DNA from: Lucifuga dentata | Taxonomy: Eukaryota > Chordata > Actinopteri > Ophidiiformes > Bythitidae | NCBI GenBank assembly: GCA_014773175.1 | Contig: VXCM01002569.1 | Location: 10,001-74,000 of the forward strand | Reading direction: 5' to 3' | DNA: 64,000 nucleotides | Part shown: in pieces, positions 35,961-47,430 of the stretch | Position numbering within the stretch: position 1 is the first letter of the stretch | Layout of the letters: every line of letters begins with the position of its first letter | Program-made: the position numbers and the translations under genes | The notes under the pieces: model-generated | The model's database searches: none | Told to the model about the DNA's origin: nothing | The model's input: the letters and a program-made list of their open reading frames with translations, nothing else

Positions 35961-36256
35961 ACTGGAGCCATGAGTGTGTATGGCATTGGTCACATCTTTC
36001 AGCTGAAGGTTTTTCGTCTGAGCTGCAGCTAAAATAGTCTGAATCCGGCTCTGCTGCAGGACTATAAATAGAGTCTGACTCTTCATCCCAATTCCAGGTT
36101 TCATCATTTTGTTGCATCTTGAGTCGCCGTGGAAACGCTGAACTCTGTTTTTAGGATCCCATTGTTTCCCACAGGTTTCAGTCCGACGCTGAATCTGAAG
36201 TCGTATTTGCGGAATTTTTATACAAAAACTCCCCCAGAATGACAGAATAGATCCAG

Positions 36257-36284
<28 letters not shown>
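36257..36284 (+). repeat. (GT)n microsatellite
   Basis: About 14 GT units. Confidence 0.95.
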
Positions 36285-36287
<3 letters not shown>

Positions 36288-36436
36288 GACACAGTGTAGT
36301 CAGTTTGTTTTTATTTGAGCTGGTGGGAGTGGCAAAGCAGGATTCACCTTCCCACCAATCAGGATGCAGAAAGGCCTCAGGTGTCCGTTAGCGCTGATCG
36401 CCGTGCCAGCGAAGCGTTCCTCATTTAGTGTTTACA

Positions 36437-36775
36437 GATGACATAGGAGGTTCTTTAAAGGACCATACCGGTGATTTTGCATGTTTAAGCCCAATAAATA
36501 CTACCTGCATACACGTTACATTACTGAAAACCATTTTCCAAAACATAAAATGTATTTTATTTTTCCTGTTATTTTACCAAATCCTCTAATCTGGCATAAG
36601 AGGCTATTCGTTTGTACTTTTAAAGGACCGTACCGGTGATTTTGCATGTTTAAGCCCAATAAATACTACATTACGCTACTGACAGCCATTTTCCAAAACA
36701 TAAAACTGTATTTTACTTTTCCTGTTATTTTTTCAAATTCCCAAATGTAACATAGGAGGGTCTACATTTGTACTT
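36437..36775 (-). repeat. Tandem array 2 of MITE termini (two units plus a tail)
   Basis: A partial tail (GATGACATAGGAGGTTCT) precedes units at 36455-36618 and 36619-36775. Each opens TTAAAGGACCRTACCGGTGA and closes with a variant of ACATAGGAGGGTCTACATTT and GTACTTT. A third start at 36776 leads into a longer B copy, the same layout as array 1 about 1.2 kb away. Confidence 0.85.
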
Positions 36776-37176
36776 TTAAAGGACCATACCAGTGATTTTG
36801 CATGTTTAAGCCCAATAAATACTACATTACGCTACTGACAGCCATTTATTAAAAACATAAACTCATATTTTATTTTTCCTGTTAATATACCAAATCCTGT
36901 TTTCTTTCAAAATCAAACATTCAGGTGATAGGTCACCTTAAAATGTAATGTTTTGCCAACTAACACGTAAAAGGAACCGCCATTTTAATTTCTCATGTTT
37001 CAAGTCTATGTTGATTTTGATCGTATACTAGGATGAACTGAAACCAATGGCAGCCTAGAAGGTAGGAAAAACAATTCTAAAGTTTACCGCTCCAATAGTA
37101 TGTTTTGGAAAATGGTTAACAGTAATGTAACATGTATGCAGGTTGTATTTATTTGGCTCAAACATCAAAACCCACT
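36776..37176 (-). mobile_element. TTAA MITE, subfamily B, right end decayed
   Basis: Starts TTAAAGGACCATACCAGTGA and follows the reverse B body (CGCCATTTTAATTTCTCATG near 36968; AAGGTAGGAAAAACAATTCT). The right terminus is degraded (ACATCAAAACCCACTGCTGT). The intact CCATTTTAATTTCT here is the empty-site reference for the insertion at 5911. Confidence 0.82.
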
Positions 37177-37462
37177 GCTGTATGAAAATCAGGCGTTCAG
37201 ACAAAAAGCCTTATTGTGATGGAGATTTTTTTGCAGACGGACTTCCGCCATCTGCATTTCTCATTAAAGTCATTAGAAAGTAACGGCCCAATCACAGACG
37301 TTAATAGTCTCACCACAACAAAAAGGCGTTCTGCAGTTTGCAGCACTTCCTGTCTGCTTGTTTCACGCTGAAACTCGACACCTGAGCAGCAGTTTGGAGG
37401 AACTGAGAGGAATTTAAAGAGCTTGCAGATTTGTCGTTTTGTGCAGAGTCGTTTTCCGTGTT

Positions 37463-37486
37463 CGTGTGTGTGTGTGTGTGTGTGTG
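37463..37486 (+). repeat. (GT)n microsatellite
   Basis: About 11 GT units. Confidence 0.92.
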
Positions 37487-37589
37487 CTCCGTCTGCAGCT
37501 TTTCTCTCCTCCATCACCTTGAGAAGCGTCTCAGCAGAATCTCAGGAATTTTGTGTGGACATTTACGTTTCATCGTTTCAGAACCAATA

Positions 37590-37595
37590 CTGTTT

Positions 37596-37628
<33 letters not shown>

Positions 37629-37663
37629 ATTGTGTCCTTCTTTACATTCACTCTTCCGTTNTT

Positions 37664-37696
<33 letters not shown>

Positions 37697-37820
37697 ATTG
37701 TGTCCTTCTTTACATTCACTCTTCCGTTCCTGCTTTCTTCTTTCTGTCCTTCCTTCTTTCTTTCCTTCTTTTCTTTCCTCATTTCCTTCTTTCCTGCCTT
37801 CTTCCTTTCCTTTCTTTTCA
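37590..37820 (+). repeat. (CTTT)n-rich tract with an assembly join at 37661
   Basis: 37594-37660 and 37662-37728 are the same 67 bp, (CTTT)n plus CTTCATTGTGTCCTTCTTTA and following bases, separated by one N. Imperfect CCTTCTTT repeats continue to about 37820. The three FLSFFLSF reading frames here are artefacts. Confidence 0.9.
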
Positions 37821-38459
37821 TTCTAAAACCCTGAAAATTCCAGAAGATATGAGTCCTGAAACTAAACTCTCTTCTTCACAGAATACTTTTATTTTCCTGT
37901 TTTACTCGTGAAAATGTCTTCTTTTTTTTTTTTCTGTTGTCTCTTTTTCCTTTCGTATTTGAACCTTCCTCCTGGCTGACAACAGCTTAACATGACGCCT
38001 TGTTTGATGAAGGCGTGATGTTATTTAGGAGTTTGTCATGAAGAAAAAGAGTCTCGTGTCGTTACGTTGTGACTTATTTCACACGTGTGGTTAAAAAAAA
38101 GAAACGACGCCACTCGGCTGCTGGTTTAGACTTTTTCCAGCCGTTCAGCAGGCAGGCGGTCTGGACCTGATCCAGATCCTGTGGTGGATCTGAACCTGGT
38201 TTCAATGTGTGTGCGGCGACACACATGATGGGAAATCAAACACAGCTCAGTCCTGCTTTGCAGACAGGAAACGTGTATTTTATTTCAGCTCTGCTGGTGA
38301 GAGTCGTTTTATCAGAGGGAAGCTGCTGAAGTGCCTTTGAGCCAGATTTTAAGAGTCTGGAGTCTAAAGTCATTTTAACAATTTAACTTTTCATTGAATT
38401 TGTCTTTCATTTTCCATCTGAAAAGCTGCACTTAAAAAACATCATTTACAGGATGACAG

Positions 38460-38495
38460 TTTTTTTTTTTTTTTTTTNTTTTTTTTTTTTTTTTT
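38460..38495. other. Poly(T) assembly join with single N at 38478
   Basis: About 18 T on each side of one N; the tract length is not reliable. Confidence 0.85.
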
Positions 38496-38760
38496 GTTCA
38501 GCCAACATGGCCAACCGAGTTTCCTTTGAACGATAAATATTCTTCTACTGACAGATTATTTGGGACTTTTTAAAGATAAGGAGGCATTTTTTAGCTGAAC
38601 GAGATGATCTCCAAACTTCTCCAAGTTCTTCCTGTCTGCTTACGTCCGTTTGTCGGCTGATCCGTGATTTAGAGGCCGTTGTAGCAACGTGTGTGTGTGC
38701 GTGCGTGTGCAAGTGTGTGTATAGTACAGAGGAGGTCAAGGTGAAACACTGATCTCACAT

Positions 38761-38792
38761 GTACTGTATGTTTTGGCTACACACACACACAC
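38761..38792. repeat. Short (AC)n run in low-complexity sequence
   Basis: ACACACACACACAC after TTTTGGCT. A related (GT)n stretch lies at 38690-38720 and a (TTTA)n run at 38887-38925. Confidence 0.75.
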
Positions 38793-38989
38793 GATCTCAA
38801 GTGTTATTGTGTTTTGAGAGATGCTTAAATCTTAAAAAAAAAAAAAAAATAACCTTTGACCTAGAATCAGTTCTTCCTTCTCCTCTTCCTTTATTTATTT
38901 ATTTATTGATTTATTTATTTATATCTATCCATTAATTTTACAAAGTTTTGAAACGAAGCATCAGCATTTAACAGAGAGGAGATTTTCAG

Positions 38990-39030
38990 ATTGGGCTCAA
39001 ACAAGCAAAATCACCGGTTTGGTCCTTTAA
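38990..39030. mobile_element. Solo terminus of a B-type MITE
   Basis: Only ATTGGGCTCAAACAAGCAAA and TCACCGGTTTGGTCCTTTAA are present. Confidence 0.75.
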
Positions 39031-39189
39031 GTCAAATGTTTCCTTGCTGGTTTTAACGGACAGAGTTTTGTTATGAATAGACTTTTATGTAAAGTTTGTG
39101 CAGTTTTATCACGTCTTTAATGATTCCATTTTCAGATTTATGAAACCAGAGGAAGTCGGTAGATTTGAGGATCCTGTTTGATTGGGAGA

Positions 39190-39230
39190 TTTTTTTTTTT
39201 TTTTTTTTTTNTTTTTTTTTTTTTTTTTTT
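39190..39230. other. Poly(T) assembly join with single N at 39211
   Basis: 21 T, N, 19 T; length unreliable. Confidence 0.85.
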
Positions 39231-39653
39231 CACAGCCTGCTGCGTGACGGCTCATTTCCTGGTTGGCTGTAAAGGCAGAAAGCGTCAAAAGGTTTTGGTT
39301 TGAAAAGCTCTCCTGACACTAATCCCTGAATCCCACCGAGTCCTGATGTAACAGCCGCTGAAAGGCTCAGTTAAAACCAGGCAGAAGCTTCTAGATCCAT
39401 TTGATTCACCTTCACCATCCCTTCACACACACATCCACAAAAATCAAAAAAATAACACTTTATTTTCTGAAATACACGGACACATCATGATTTATGTGTC
39501 TTACCTGCATAAGGTGCGTTTGAAGTCACGTCCCGCCGTTCCAACCAGCAGACACTAAAGGCTACGATAAAAAGAGCGGGTTTGGTCATGTGACTTTGAT
39601 TTGTGCAGTGGTTTGCTGTAATTTATGAGATTTATGCCTAAAGGCAGTTTAAC

Positions 39654-39654
<1 letters not shown>

Positions 39655-39684
<30 letters not shown>
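39655..39684 (+). repeat. (AC)n microsatellite
   Basis: About 15 AC units. Confidence 0.95.
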
Positions 39685-39686
<2 letters not shown>

Positions 39687-39838
39687 GTCCCACAAAACAA
39701 CAAAATCACCTGCCTGCAAAATAATTTCAGACACACCTGCAGGAAGGAAGTACTTCCCTTTTCCCTTAAAACCCAGAAGAAAGTCATGTTAAAGGGCACA
39801 TTACGCACATTTCTTTGTGCTAAACTACATTTGGAGAT

Positions 39839-40050
39839 TAAAGGACAATGCTGGTGGTTTTGCATGTTATTAAAATGAACGTGCAGAGGCTTGAAATGTG
39901 CTTGAGGTAAATGATCCATCACAGATTTAATAAATCTATTAAAGTTTTTTTTGTTGAAGTTACTTAATTTAACTGAACACGGAGGAAATGTAAGTCTCCG
40001 CCAGAGAATATAGTCCCAGCAGAAAACGGCTTGTACAGAGAAATTAAAAC
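39839..40050 (+). mobile_element. TTAA MITE, subfamily B, truncated and deleted
   Basis: Starts TTAAAGGACAATGCTGGTGG, then jumps from TTTTGCATGTTATT to the mid-element AAAATGAACGTGCAGAGGC. It keeps GAGAATATAGTCCCAGCAGA and loses the right end. Confidence 0.78.
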
Positions 40051-40880
40051 GAGCTGAAATGCAGACTGAAAACTGAGATTAATCAAGACAAATTAACTTA
40101 GAAGGAGTTTAATAATCCCGTGCAGATGCTTCTAGAGAAGATTATTTTCCTCGGAGAAGAAAAGCTAAGATTAAATCACCTTTAAACTCCTTTCCTCATG
40201 AATTTGCCTGAACTTGATGTTCATTTGATGCTCTGATGTCAGACAGAGAGGAAGTTGGGGCAGCTAAAGAAAACGAGAAAGAGCACCAATGTCTCCAAAA
40301 GCTTGTTTCCTGTCCAGTGAACCTCTGAACATACAAAGTGACGAAAGAACGAGCGGCGCAGAAATTCCATTTTAACGAGTCTTTATTACATCCTAAAAGT
40401 CTTCAAACGAGTGCCGCATTCCAGCAAATCACCTCGTTTAAGATTAAACCCTTCATGTGTCCTGACTAAGTGCCCTGGAGCAAGACTCTGAACCCCTACC
40501 TGCTCAGGAATTGTGTCTCGCTGAGTTTAGCGATGATGAAGTGATGGATGGAGACAGATTGAAGGCCTGAACTTTGACCCCTTCATCTCAGCGAAGCGTG
40601 AAGAAACAGATCACCGTCATTTTGACTCGCTTTTTCCTGCAGCTCATTCACTCGTCCTCTGGCCAGTTTTCTTCCTTTTGTTTCGCCATCGCGGGAGAAT
40701 TATCTTTGGTGATCGATACAAAATAATTTTCCAAAATCTCTCTATGAGACACGTCCACCAACAAACAAATCACAAATTTAAGACCAAAATCTGGCAGTTT
40801 GTGCCGTTATGCGTCTATAAGCTGACACAGATGAACGATACGTCGACACATTTCTGCATCATATAATCTTACAACTAAGA

Positions 40881-41099
40881 TTAAAGGACCATACCGTCCA
40901 TTTTGCATTTTTGAGCCTAATATATTTAATTTTCATACATGTAACGTTACTGACAATCATTTCCCAAAGCATACTAGTGGAACGGTGAATTAAAAATGTT
41001 TTTCCTACCTTCCAGACCTGAATATAAAACTGAAAACTGTATTCAGAAAACTGAATATATTAAACTCAAACATGTAAAATGGCCGGTATGGTCCTTTAA
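40881..41099 (+). mobile_element. TTAA MITE, subfamily A, 219-bp deletion derivative
   Basis: Has both ends (TTAAAGGACCATACCGTCC and GCCGGTATGGTCCTTTAA). The left 135 bp is joined to the right end after CCTTCCAGACCTGAATATAA, so almost the whole interior is gone. Confidence 0.88.
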
Positions 41100-41200
41100 A
41101 AATTCAAGATACTTCATTTTCTATTGTTTAGTAACAGAAATTTGTCTTTGACACAACTCAATCAAACATAACAATAACATTATAAAAACAGCACCACAGT

Positions 41201-41238
41201 AAAAAAAAAAAAAAAAAANAAAAAAAAAAAAAAAAAAG
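41201..41238. other. Poly(A) assembly join with single N at 41219
   Basis: About 18 A on each side of the N. Confidence 0.85.
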
Positions 41239-42324
41239 TTATAAATGATAACATCGGGACTTTAAAACAGTAAATCAAGTTAAAATGTTCCCTAAAACAC
41301 TAATATTTAACTCTAACATCTCAAATAGAGAACTTATAAAGGCTGAATTATTGTTTTCTGCACAGATGATGCAGAAATGTGGAGTTTTTATACGCTGCGG
41401 TTTTCTCACGGCAAACCGATATTATACCAACCTGTAGGGGACAGCATGTCAAAAACATGCCAACAACACATCAAGGAATGACTTCCTGTCCCTGCTTCTT
41501 CCTTTCATGTTTCTTTAAGCCTTTATGTATCAGACGCTTTAAACTTTTCCATGCGTTCTTCACTCTCTCTTCTTTTGTAAGATTTAGTGAGATTTAACGC
41601 CAGGAATTGTTTGCCACCTTGCTGTCTTCGTCATCTTTCATTGACACCTGTCCTCCATCTTTGAAACATCCATGCAGTTACAGAACATGGAATGTGTGCA
41701 GACAGGTGAAAACGGCGTGTTTTTCCTCATCAAACAAGCCTTAGATGGCTTTTCTTGCATGTTTTGCTGGAGGCTTCAGCTCTTTATACGCTAGGCTCAG
41801 AACTTATCAGTCAAAGGAGCATCTGACCTTCAAAAGAGACATTTTTGGGTCGCTTTTAAAACAGACTTTTCAGTGCAGTGAGCAGCTTTTCGTTTAGTTT
41901 TTCCAGTAGCGTTCACAGACATTCTGGGTTTCGTCACTTCCCATGTCGGAGAAACAGATATTTTCACTTTGCTGTAAAACGTTTGGTAAAAATCCCCTTT
42001 TTTCTGCAACAAGCCGTCTGTTGTTTGTCCCAGAAGAAAGGCAGCGAGGGGAAGATGGTATTTATATTCTGCCCGTTTTCTCCGCCGTGAGTCTCGCCAA
42101 AAAAAAGCCACAGCTGGCCAACACATGGCAGCAGCTGCAGCCCGCGTCACGCACGCTGCAAAAAAACAAAAAAAATCATGTTATCACATCAGTTTTTATC
42201 TAAAAACTGCTGAAATAATCTGCAGAGATTCTGACAGAACGTTCCAGAAACGGCAAGCGGCTTCAGGAGTTTCTGGATTCCTCATTTTTCTTGGTTGTTA
42301 TGCAGCACAAACCAGGATGGATGG

Positions 42325-42363
42325 TTTTTTTTGGTTTTTTTTTTTTTTNGTTTTTTTTTTTTT
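42325..42363. other. Poly(T) assembly join with single N at 42349
   Basis: GGTTTTTTTTTTTTTT, N, then GTTTTTTTTTTTTT: the same G-plus-T run twice. Confidence 0.8.
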
Positions 42364-42364
42364 G

Positions 42365-42580
42365 CAGTGTGCACACACACTCACACAATGAGCACACTGA
42401 CTTTCTCACACGCGCACACACACACACAATCGTAGATCTACACACTTTTATGGCTCTTTCACTCCTGTACTCACACACACGCTCAGCCTTACACACACAC
42501 ACTCGCTCACTTGTACAAACAATGTCTTAAACATGTACAAACATTCATACACACGCATGCACACACACACACACACACAG
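42365..42580. repeat. Imperfect (CA)n-rich stretch
   Basis: Repeated CACACACA segments at 42371-42385, 42409-42428, 42472-42500 and a pure run at 42560-42579, with unrelated sequence between them. Confidence 0.8.
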
Positions 42581-42861
42581 AGCAGGAGAAAGTAGGTCAG
42601 GTGGGCCTTAGCGGGGGAAGTTTGGTCATTTCCCTCGTTTTATGGGCCTAAATGGTTTTTCGTGCTGGAAACCAGTTTCAGCTCCGTCAAAGATTCAGCT
42701 TCAGGCGTCATCGATCCACAGGTCTGACAAATATTCAATACTCTGATCCGTTTAACTGCATCCAGGAATTTTATTCATACGAATTTCATTTAGTTTGTTT
42801 TCAGAGAAGAAAGAATTTTCATGGATGATTATGAAGAGGCATAAGTCAGAGGATATTCAGT

Positions 42862-43339
42862 TTAAAGGAGCAAACCGGTGATTTTACATGTTTGAGTCCA
42901 ATAAGTTACTGCCAACGATTTTCCAAAACATACGACTGGAGCGGCAAATTTTAGAATTATTTTTCCTACCCTCCATTTCCATTTCATTTCATTCATTCTG
43001 TTTCAGTTCATTCCAGTACGCAATAAAAATCCTGTAAGGACTTGAAACAGGTTTGAGATGAATAATCTGTCACAGCGAACCACATCATTAGTATTTTTAA
43101 TGAAGTAACTTAATTTAACCAATCCAACATGAACCGTGACTTCTAAATGCAAACATGCGTGTTAGCAGTAGAAACAGAGGATTTTAATGCGTGTGTGTGT
43201 AACCTGGACGTTTGATTTTGAAACATTAAGGGATTTGGAAAAAAGACATGAAAACTAAAAGACAGCTTTTATGTGGGTAGTATCTTTAGTTTTTTATTTT
43301 TTGGGTAAAACAGACAAAACTACTGATATGATCCTTTAA
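42862..43339 (+). mobile_element. TTAA MITE, subfamily B, diverged
   Basis: Ends TTAAAGGAGCAAACCGGTGA and CTGATATGATCCTTTAA. The central GAATATAGTCCC segment is deleted (CCAACATGAACCGTGACTTC). Confidence 0.83.
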
Positions 43340-43506
43340 TATGTCATAACAAAAAAGATGCTATGTTGGCTTCTTGACCCTGAAACATCCTCTGAAGACT
43401 GAAATTAAGTCCTTGTCCCGGTTAGCTTCATTGTTATGGCTACATAATGAAATTCCAGACACCAAAATCTTACAAATTCAAACAGCAGCAAACAGAAATG
43501 TCCCCT

Positions 43507-44092
43507 TTAGAGGACCATACCATCCATTTTGCATGTTCGAGCCTAATATATTCAATTTTCATACATGTAACATTACCGACAATCATTTCCAAAGCATACT
43601 ACTGGAATGGTGAATTAAAAATGTTTTTCCTACCTTCCAGACCTCCATTGGTTTCAATTCATTCTGCTATTAAAATCAACTTGTTGATACTGTAAACGTT
43701 CTTGGGATAGGTAATCCATCATCACCAACAAGACGTGTATTCAGGTTTTTTTAGAAGTTATGTAATTTTAGTGTTTAAGCTCAATAAAAAGCGTGGAGTG
43801 AATGTATGCCTCCACCGGGGAATATAGTCCCAAAAGAAGACCTGCGTTTATGGAAAAATTTAAAGGACCGTGACTTCATAAGGCTGTGTAACTATTAGCA
43901 GGAGAAACATGGATTTTTAAGGTGGGTGTATCACTTGAATATTTGATTTTGAAAGATTAAGAGATTTAGCAAAATATCAGGAAAGCTGAAATACGGTTTT
44001 ATCCTTTGGGAAATGATTGTCAGTAATGTAACATGTATGAAAACTGATTATATTAGGCTCAAACATGCAAAATGGCTGGTATGGTCCTTTAA
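43507..44092 (+). mobile_element. TTAA MITE, subfamily A copy 4, full length
   Basis: 586 bp. The left target reads TTAG instead of TTAA (TTAGAGGACCATACC); the right end is GGCTGGTATGGTCCTTTAA. The interior is near-identical to the other A copies. Confidence 0.92.
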
Positions 44093-44741
44093 AACTAAAA
44101 ACCCATCCAGTTCCTCTCCCGGCTCTTTTTTGTTCGCCACAGAGACAAAAAAAGTCCGATAAAAGCCTTTTGGCGGTTTGTGTGTACGCTGCATGTTGGC
44201 TGACAGAGATTAGTCTGTGTTTGTGGGATTCAGACGTTTTGTCCTCCGAAGCAAAACCAGCTTCAGAGCCGCTTTACCTGCATTCATACAGGGATCCGTG
44301 ACCGTGTCAAACTCTTTACAGGCATGTGCATTCACACCTGAACCTGCTGAGTCTCATACATACATACAGGATATACATGCGTGTCCCACCGTCCTCCACT
44401 ACAGCAGCTCAGGGTTAAATATTTTGCTGAAGGGCACGTCAGCAGAAGTTTTTATTACAAACAAGAGAGCTTCTAAGTCTTTTTTCTAATAGTAACAGTC
44501 CTTTATTTGAATATTTCTATTGTGAGAAACTTTCTACTTTTCCTTCAGTATAATTCAGAGGTAATACAATTCAATTCATTTTTTTTGTACATTCATTTTA
44601 TATTAAACTGAAATAAGCTCAGAAAAATCATTAGTATAACCTTTATTTCTTTCCCTTCTCCTCCAATCTTTCCTTAATTTTCTCTGATTTTTTTCCATTT
44701 CCATCCTTCTTTCTTTATTCATTTCTGTCTTTCCTTCCTTT

Positions 44742-44900
44742 TAAATATAATAATAATAATACATTTTATTTGTATAGCGTTTGTAAAAGTACTCAAAGGT
44801 GCTTTACATGTAAAAAGAGAGAGAAAGTGAAAGCAATAACGGAATAAAAACAATTACAATTAATTATTATAATTATTATTGTTATTATTATTGTTAATTA
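44742..44900 (+). repeat. Interspersed repeat with TTTATTTGTATAGCG motif, AT-rich tail
   Basis: ATACATTTTATTTGTATAGC, then GTTTGTAAAAGTACTCAAAG and GTGCTTTACATG, resembling the repeat nested at 9689-9950. It is followed by a degenerate (ATT)n tail. Confidence 0.5.
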
Positions 44901-44913
44901 TTACAATTACAAT

Positions 44914-45042
44914 TAAAACAATTACAATGCAACAATTGGATTAACAGTTACAGAATGAAGGAACAATAATAACAATANTAAAACAATTACAATGCAACAA
45001 TTGGATTAACAGTTACAGAATGAAGGAACAATAATAACAATA
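44914..45042. other. Assembly join: 64-bp duplicate around a single N at 44978
   Basis: 44914-44977 and 44979-45042 are identical. Confidence 0.9.
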
Positions 45043-45078
45043 AGGGAAGACAGGAACAATATAGGAAATCCATACAGT

Positions 45079-45081
45079 ATT

Positions 45082-45129
<48 letters not shown>

Positions 45130-45131
45130 TC
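45079..45131 (+). repeat. (CTTT)n microsatellite
   Basis: About 13 pure TTTC units; lysine/glutamate-rich ORFs on the minus strand are artefacts. Confidence 0.95.
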
Positions 45132-45139
45132 ACAGTTCT

Positions 45140-46765
45140 TGCATCGTTCCTCCCTTTCTTGCTTGAAAACACATTTACTGTTAGTACTTGGATAATTATA
45201 CTTTAAATGCAGCACTGTGTTATCGCCACTTTTACTAAAGGATTTGAGGATTTCTTCCTCTTTGCTCGGATCGTTCTAGAAGCTCCACTTCCCACACTGA
45301 CAAACCTGTAACATCTCTCTGCTCTGAGCTAACCGATGCCAGAATGAACCAAACTGTCCACCGCCTGGATAAAAATAATCCCATGAAAAGCAGGAAGTGT
45401 CCGGATGAGATACGAGTCCAAACAGGAAGTGAGGAAGTTCTTCACTTCAAAGCCACTGCTTTTCAAAGAGTTTCTCACGCAGCCTCTTCTGAACAGCTTC
45501 ATCTTTCTTGCGTGCAGGAGATAAGTGTGTTTATGTTCTGGTTGGGAGGTTAAGAACGACTCACAGCTCATTTTATTCCTCTTTGTTGTTTCATGTGGCG
45601 GTATTGAAATGAGAAGCTAAAAAGGAGGCGGGGCCAAAGACTGCTCTGATGTTTCAGCAACGAGCCAATTCAAAGAAAACGTGCTTTAGCTGAGCAAACA
45701 AAATGAACGTGCAACAGGTCACCAACGAAGAGAAATTTTAGATGAACAGGAAAATGTGTGTGCTTTATAATATCTGCAGTTTGGTGCATGAATACGAACG
45801 TTATTCAGGGGCAGAGCTCTCGTTGGCTGAAATGAACATCAGTGGGTGGAGCCAAAGAAGAACACTTTCTAAGGTTGGATACAGATTTGTGCATTCACAG
45901 GTTTTATCCAAATTCAAAGGTCTGCTGCTACGTCCTACAAAGGTTATTAAATTGTTTAAGTTTTTATCGTCACATCGGTTCATTTTCATCAAATTATCTA
46001 GTTTATCAGAAAAGCAGTAACAAATGTTAAAAAGCATCCGCAGTTTGTGTAAGTCGATGATACTAACTCTTGTTTAGGACTTGAAATTCAAAGTTTAGGA
46101 CTTGTCAGTCTTGACTTTTGATGTGCCTTTTGACTTGACTTTGGAACTTGAGTGCTAAAACTTGAGATTTATGAGACTTGTGACTTGTAAAACAGTGACT
46201 CGGTCTCACCTCTGTAGCAGGTTTCTGTCTATGTAAAGTAAAACCAAGATGTCGTGTGTTGCTCCTTCGTCATTGAAAGCATTTCCGAGACAATTTTAAT
46301 CTCCGTTCAAATATAAAAACTTTATTGCTCACGATACAAACTTCAGTCAGAAGTTAGCGAAGTAGAAAATGGAGCAAATTAACATCAAACACTACTATGA
46401 TGTGTACTTTCCCACACTTCTATCTTTGTTCTGTGCTTTATTTACCACACTGATGTACCGGGTCATTTGCATACGTGTAAATGGAGAATAACTGATTAGA
46501 GTGCGTCACCAATCATTTAGCAGAGCTTAACGAGAACTCCTGCCTCGTTAATGAGACTCAGACTCATCGTCTTTGCTCAGGAGCTGAACTAAGCTTTACT
46601 GTCAGCAGCAATTCATCTACCAGAAGAATAAATTATCCAAGGCGACGGCATGTTTGTTTGGCGATGAAAAGCTAACAGAGGTGTGAATGTTTGCTTTCAA
46701 ATTCACATTGTGGATTAAAATGTATTCATGGCAAAACTAAAGCAAGAACCAGGCAGCTTATTTAT
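45140..46765. other. No feature recognised
   Basis: Apart from short chance ORFs on both strands (69-92 residues), nothing is recognisable. A run of ACTTG-type words at 46070-46200 (TTAGGACTTG, TTGACTTTTGA, TTGTGACTTGT) may be a degenerate short repeat. Confidence 0.5.
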
Positions 46766-46800
46766 CGTGTTGCACATATTGTACCAATATGTGCAACACG
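46766..46800. repeat. Perfect 16-bp hairpin with 3-nt loop
   Basis: Left arm CGTGTTGCACATATTG (46766-46781), loop TAC, right arm CAATATGTGCAACACG (46785-46800). Confidence 0.9.
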
Positions 46801-47289
46801 TCGTAAAACTACTGAACAGAATAACAGAAAACACATTTCCTGTCCTAACATCAGATCTTCTGCTTCCACATTCTGTCTGAAGCTTTTTCCAGTTTTAGCG
46901 CAGATATATGATTGGTCACATGTCCAGATTGTATCTTGGGCTAAGCGAGGTGCGGCTGACGCTGTTGGCTTTTATGGCCAGAAGCCATAATCATTATTTA
47001 GTGTCTCTATTATAAAACCTTCCAGATTCAGAGTATCATGCTTCTACACGTAGCTTAAACCTTTACGTATAAATTATTATGTATACGTGCAGGAAGTCCT
47101 CGCGGCTTCTTCAGGTAGCACCTTGTTTTGCTGAGTTTGGCCCTCAACTGTGCGTTGCAGCATCCTAGCATGCTAGCTGGTGATCATGCTACCTTCCTTA
47201 GCTTCATCAAATTGCACACATTGAAATACAGTAATGAGCACACAAATGATCATACAAATAAAAACCACAAGCTGTAGCCATGAGTAACA

Positions 47290-47430
47290 ACCCTGCTACT
47301 TGAAGCTAGCTTGTTAACCATATTACCTGCTTCCTGAAGCTAGCTTGTTAACAACCCTGCAAACTGTTACCTGAAGCTAGCTTGTTAACCATGTTACCTG
47401 CCCTGAAGCTAACCTGTTAACAAACTTGTT
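47290..47430 (+). repeat. Short minisatellite, GAAGCTAGCTTGTTAAC units
   Basis: Four units of CTGAAGCTAGCTTGTTAACC/A (the first as CTTGAAGCTAG, the last as CTGAAGCTAACCTGTTAACA), separated by ATGTTACCTGC-like spacers of uneven length. Confidence 0.85.

Noticed and set aside
35697..36107. 136-residue minus-strand ORF
   Set aside because: Runs across the boundary of a MITE into unrelated sequence; not protein-like.
35217..36776. CRISPR-like regular repeats
   Set aside because: Units are 157-169 bp of transposon terminus with no spacers, in a vertebrate genome.
37423..37911. 162-residue FLSFFLSF-rich ORF and two overlapping frames
   Set aside because: Translation of (CTTT)n with an artificial duplicate around an N.
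46691..46990. 99-residue ORF over the hairpin
   Set aside because: No recognisable motif, and the hairpin sits in its middle; consistent with chance.
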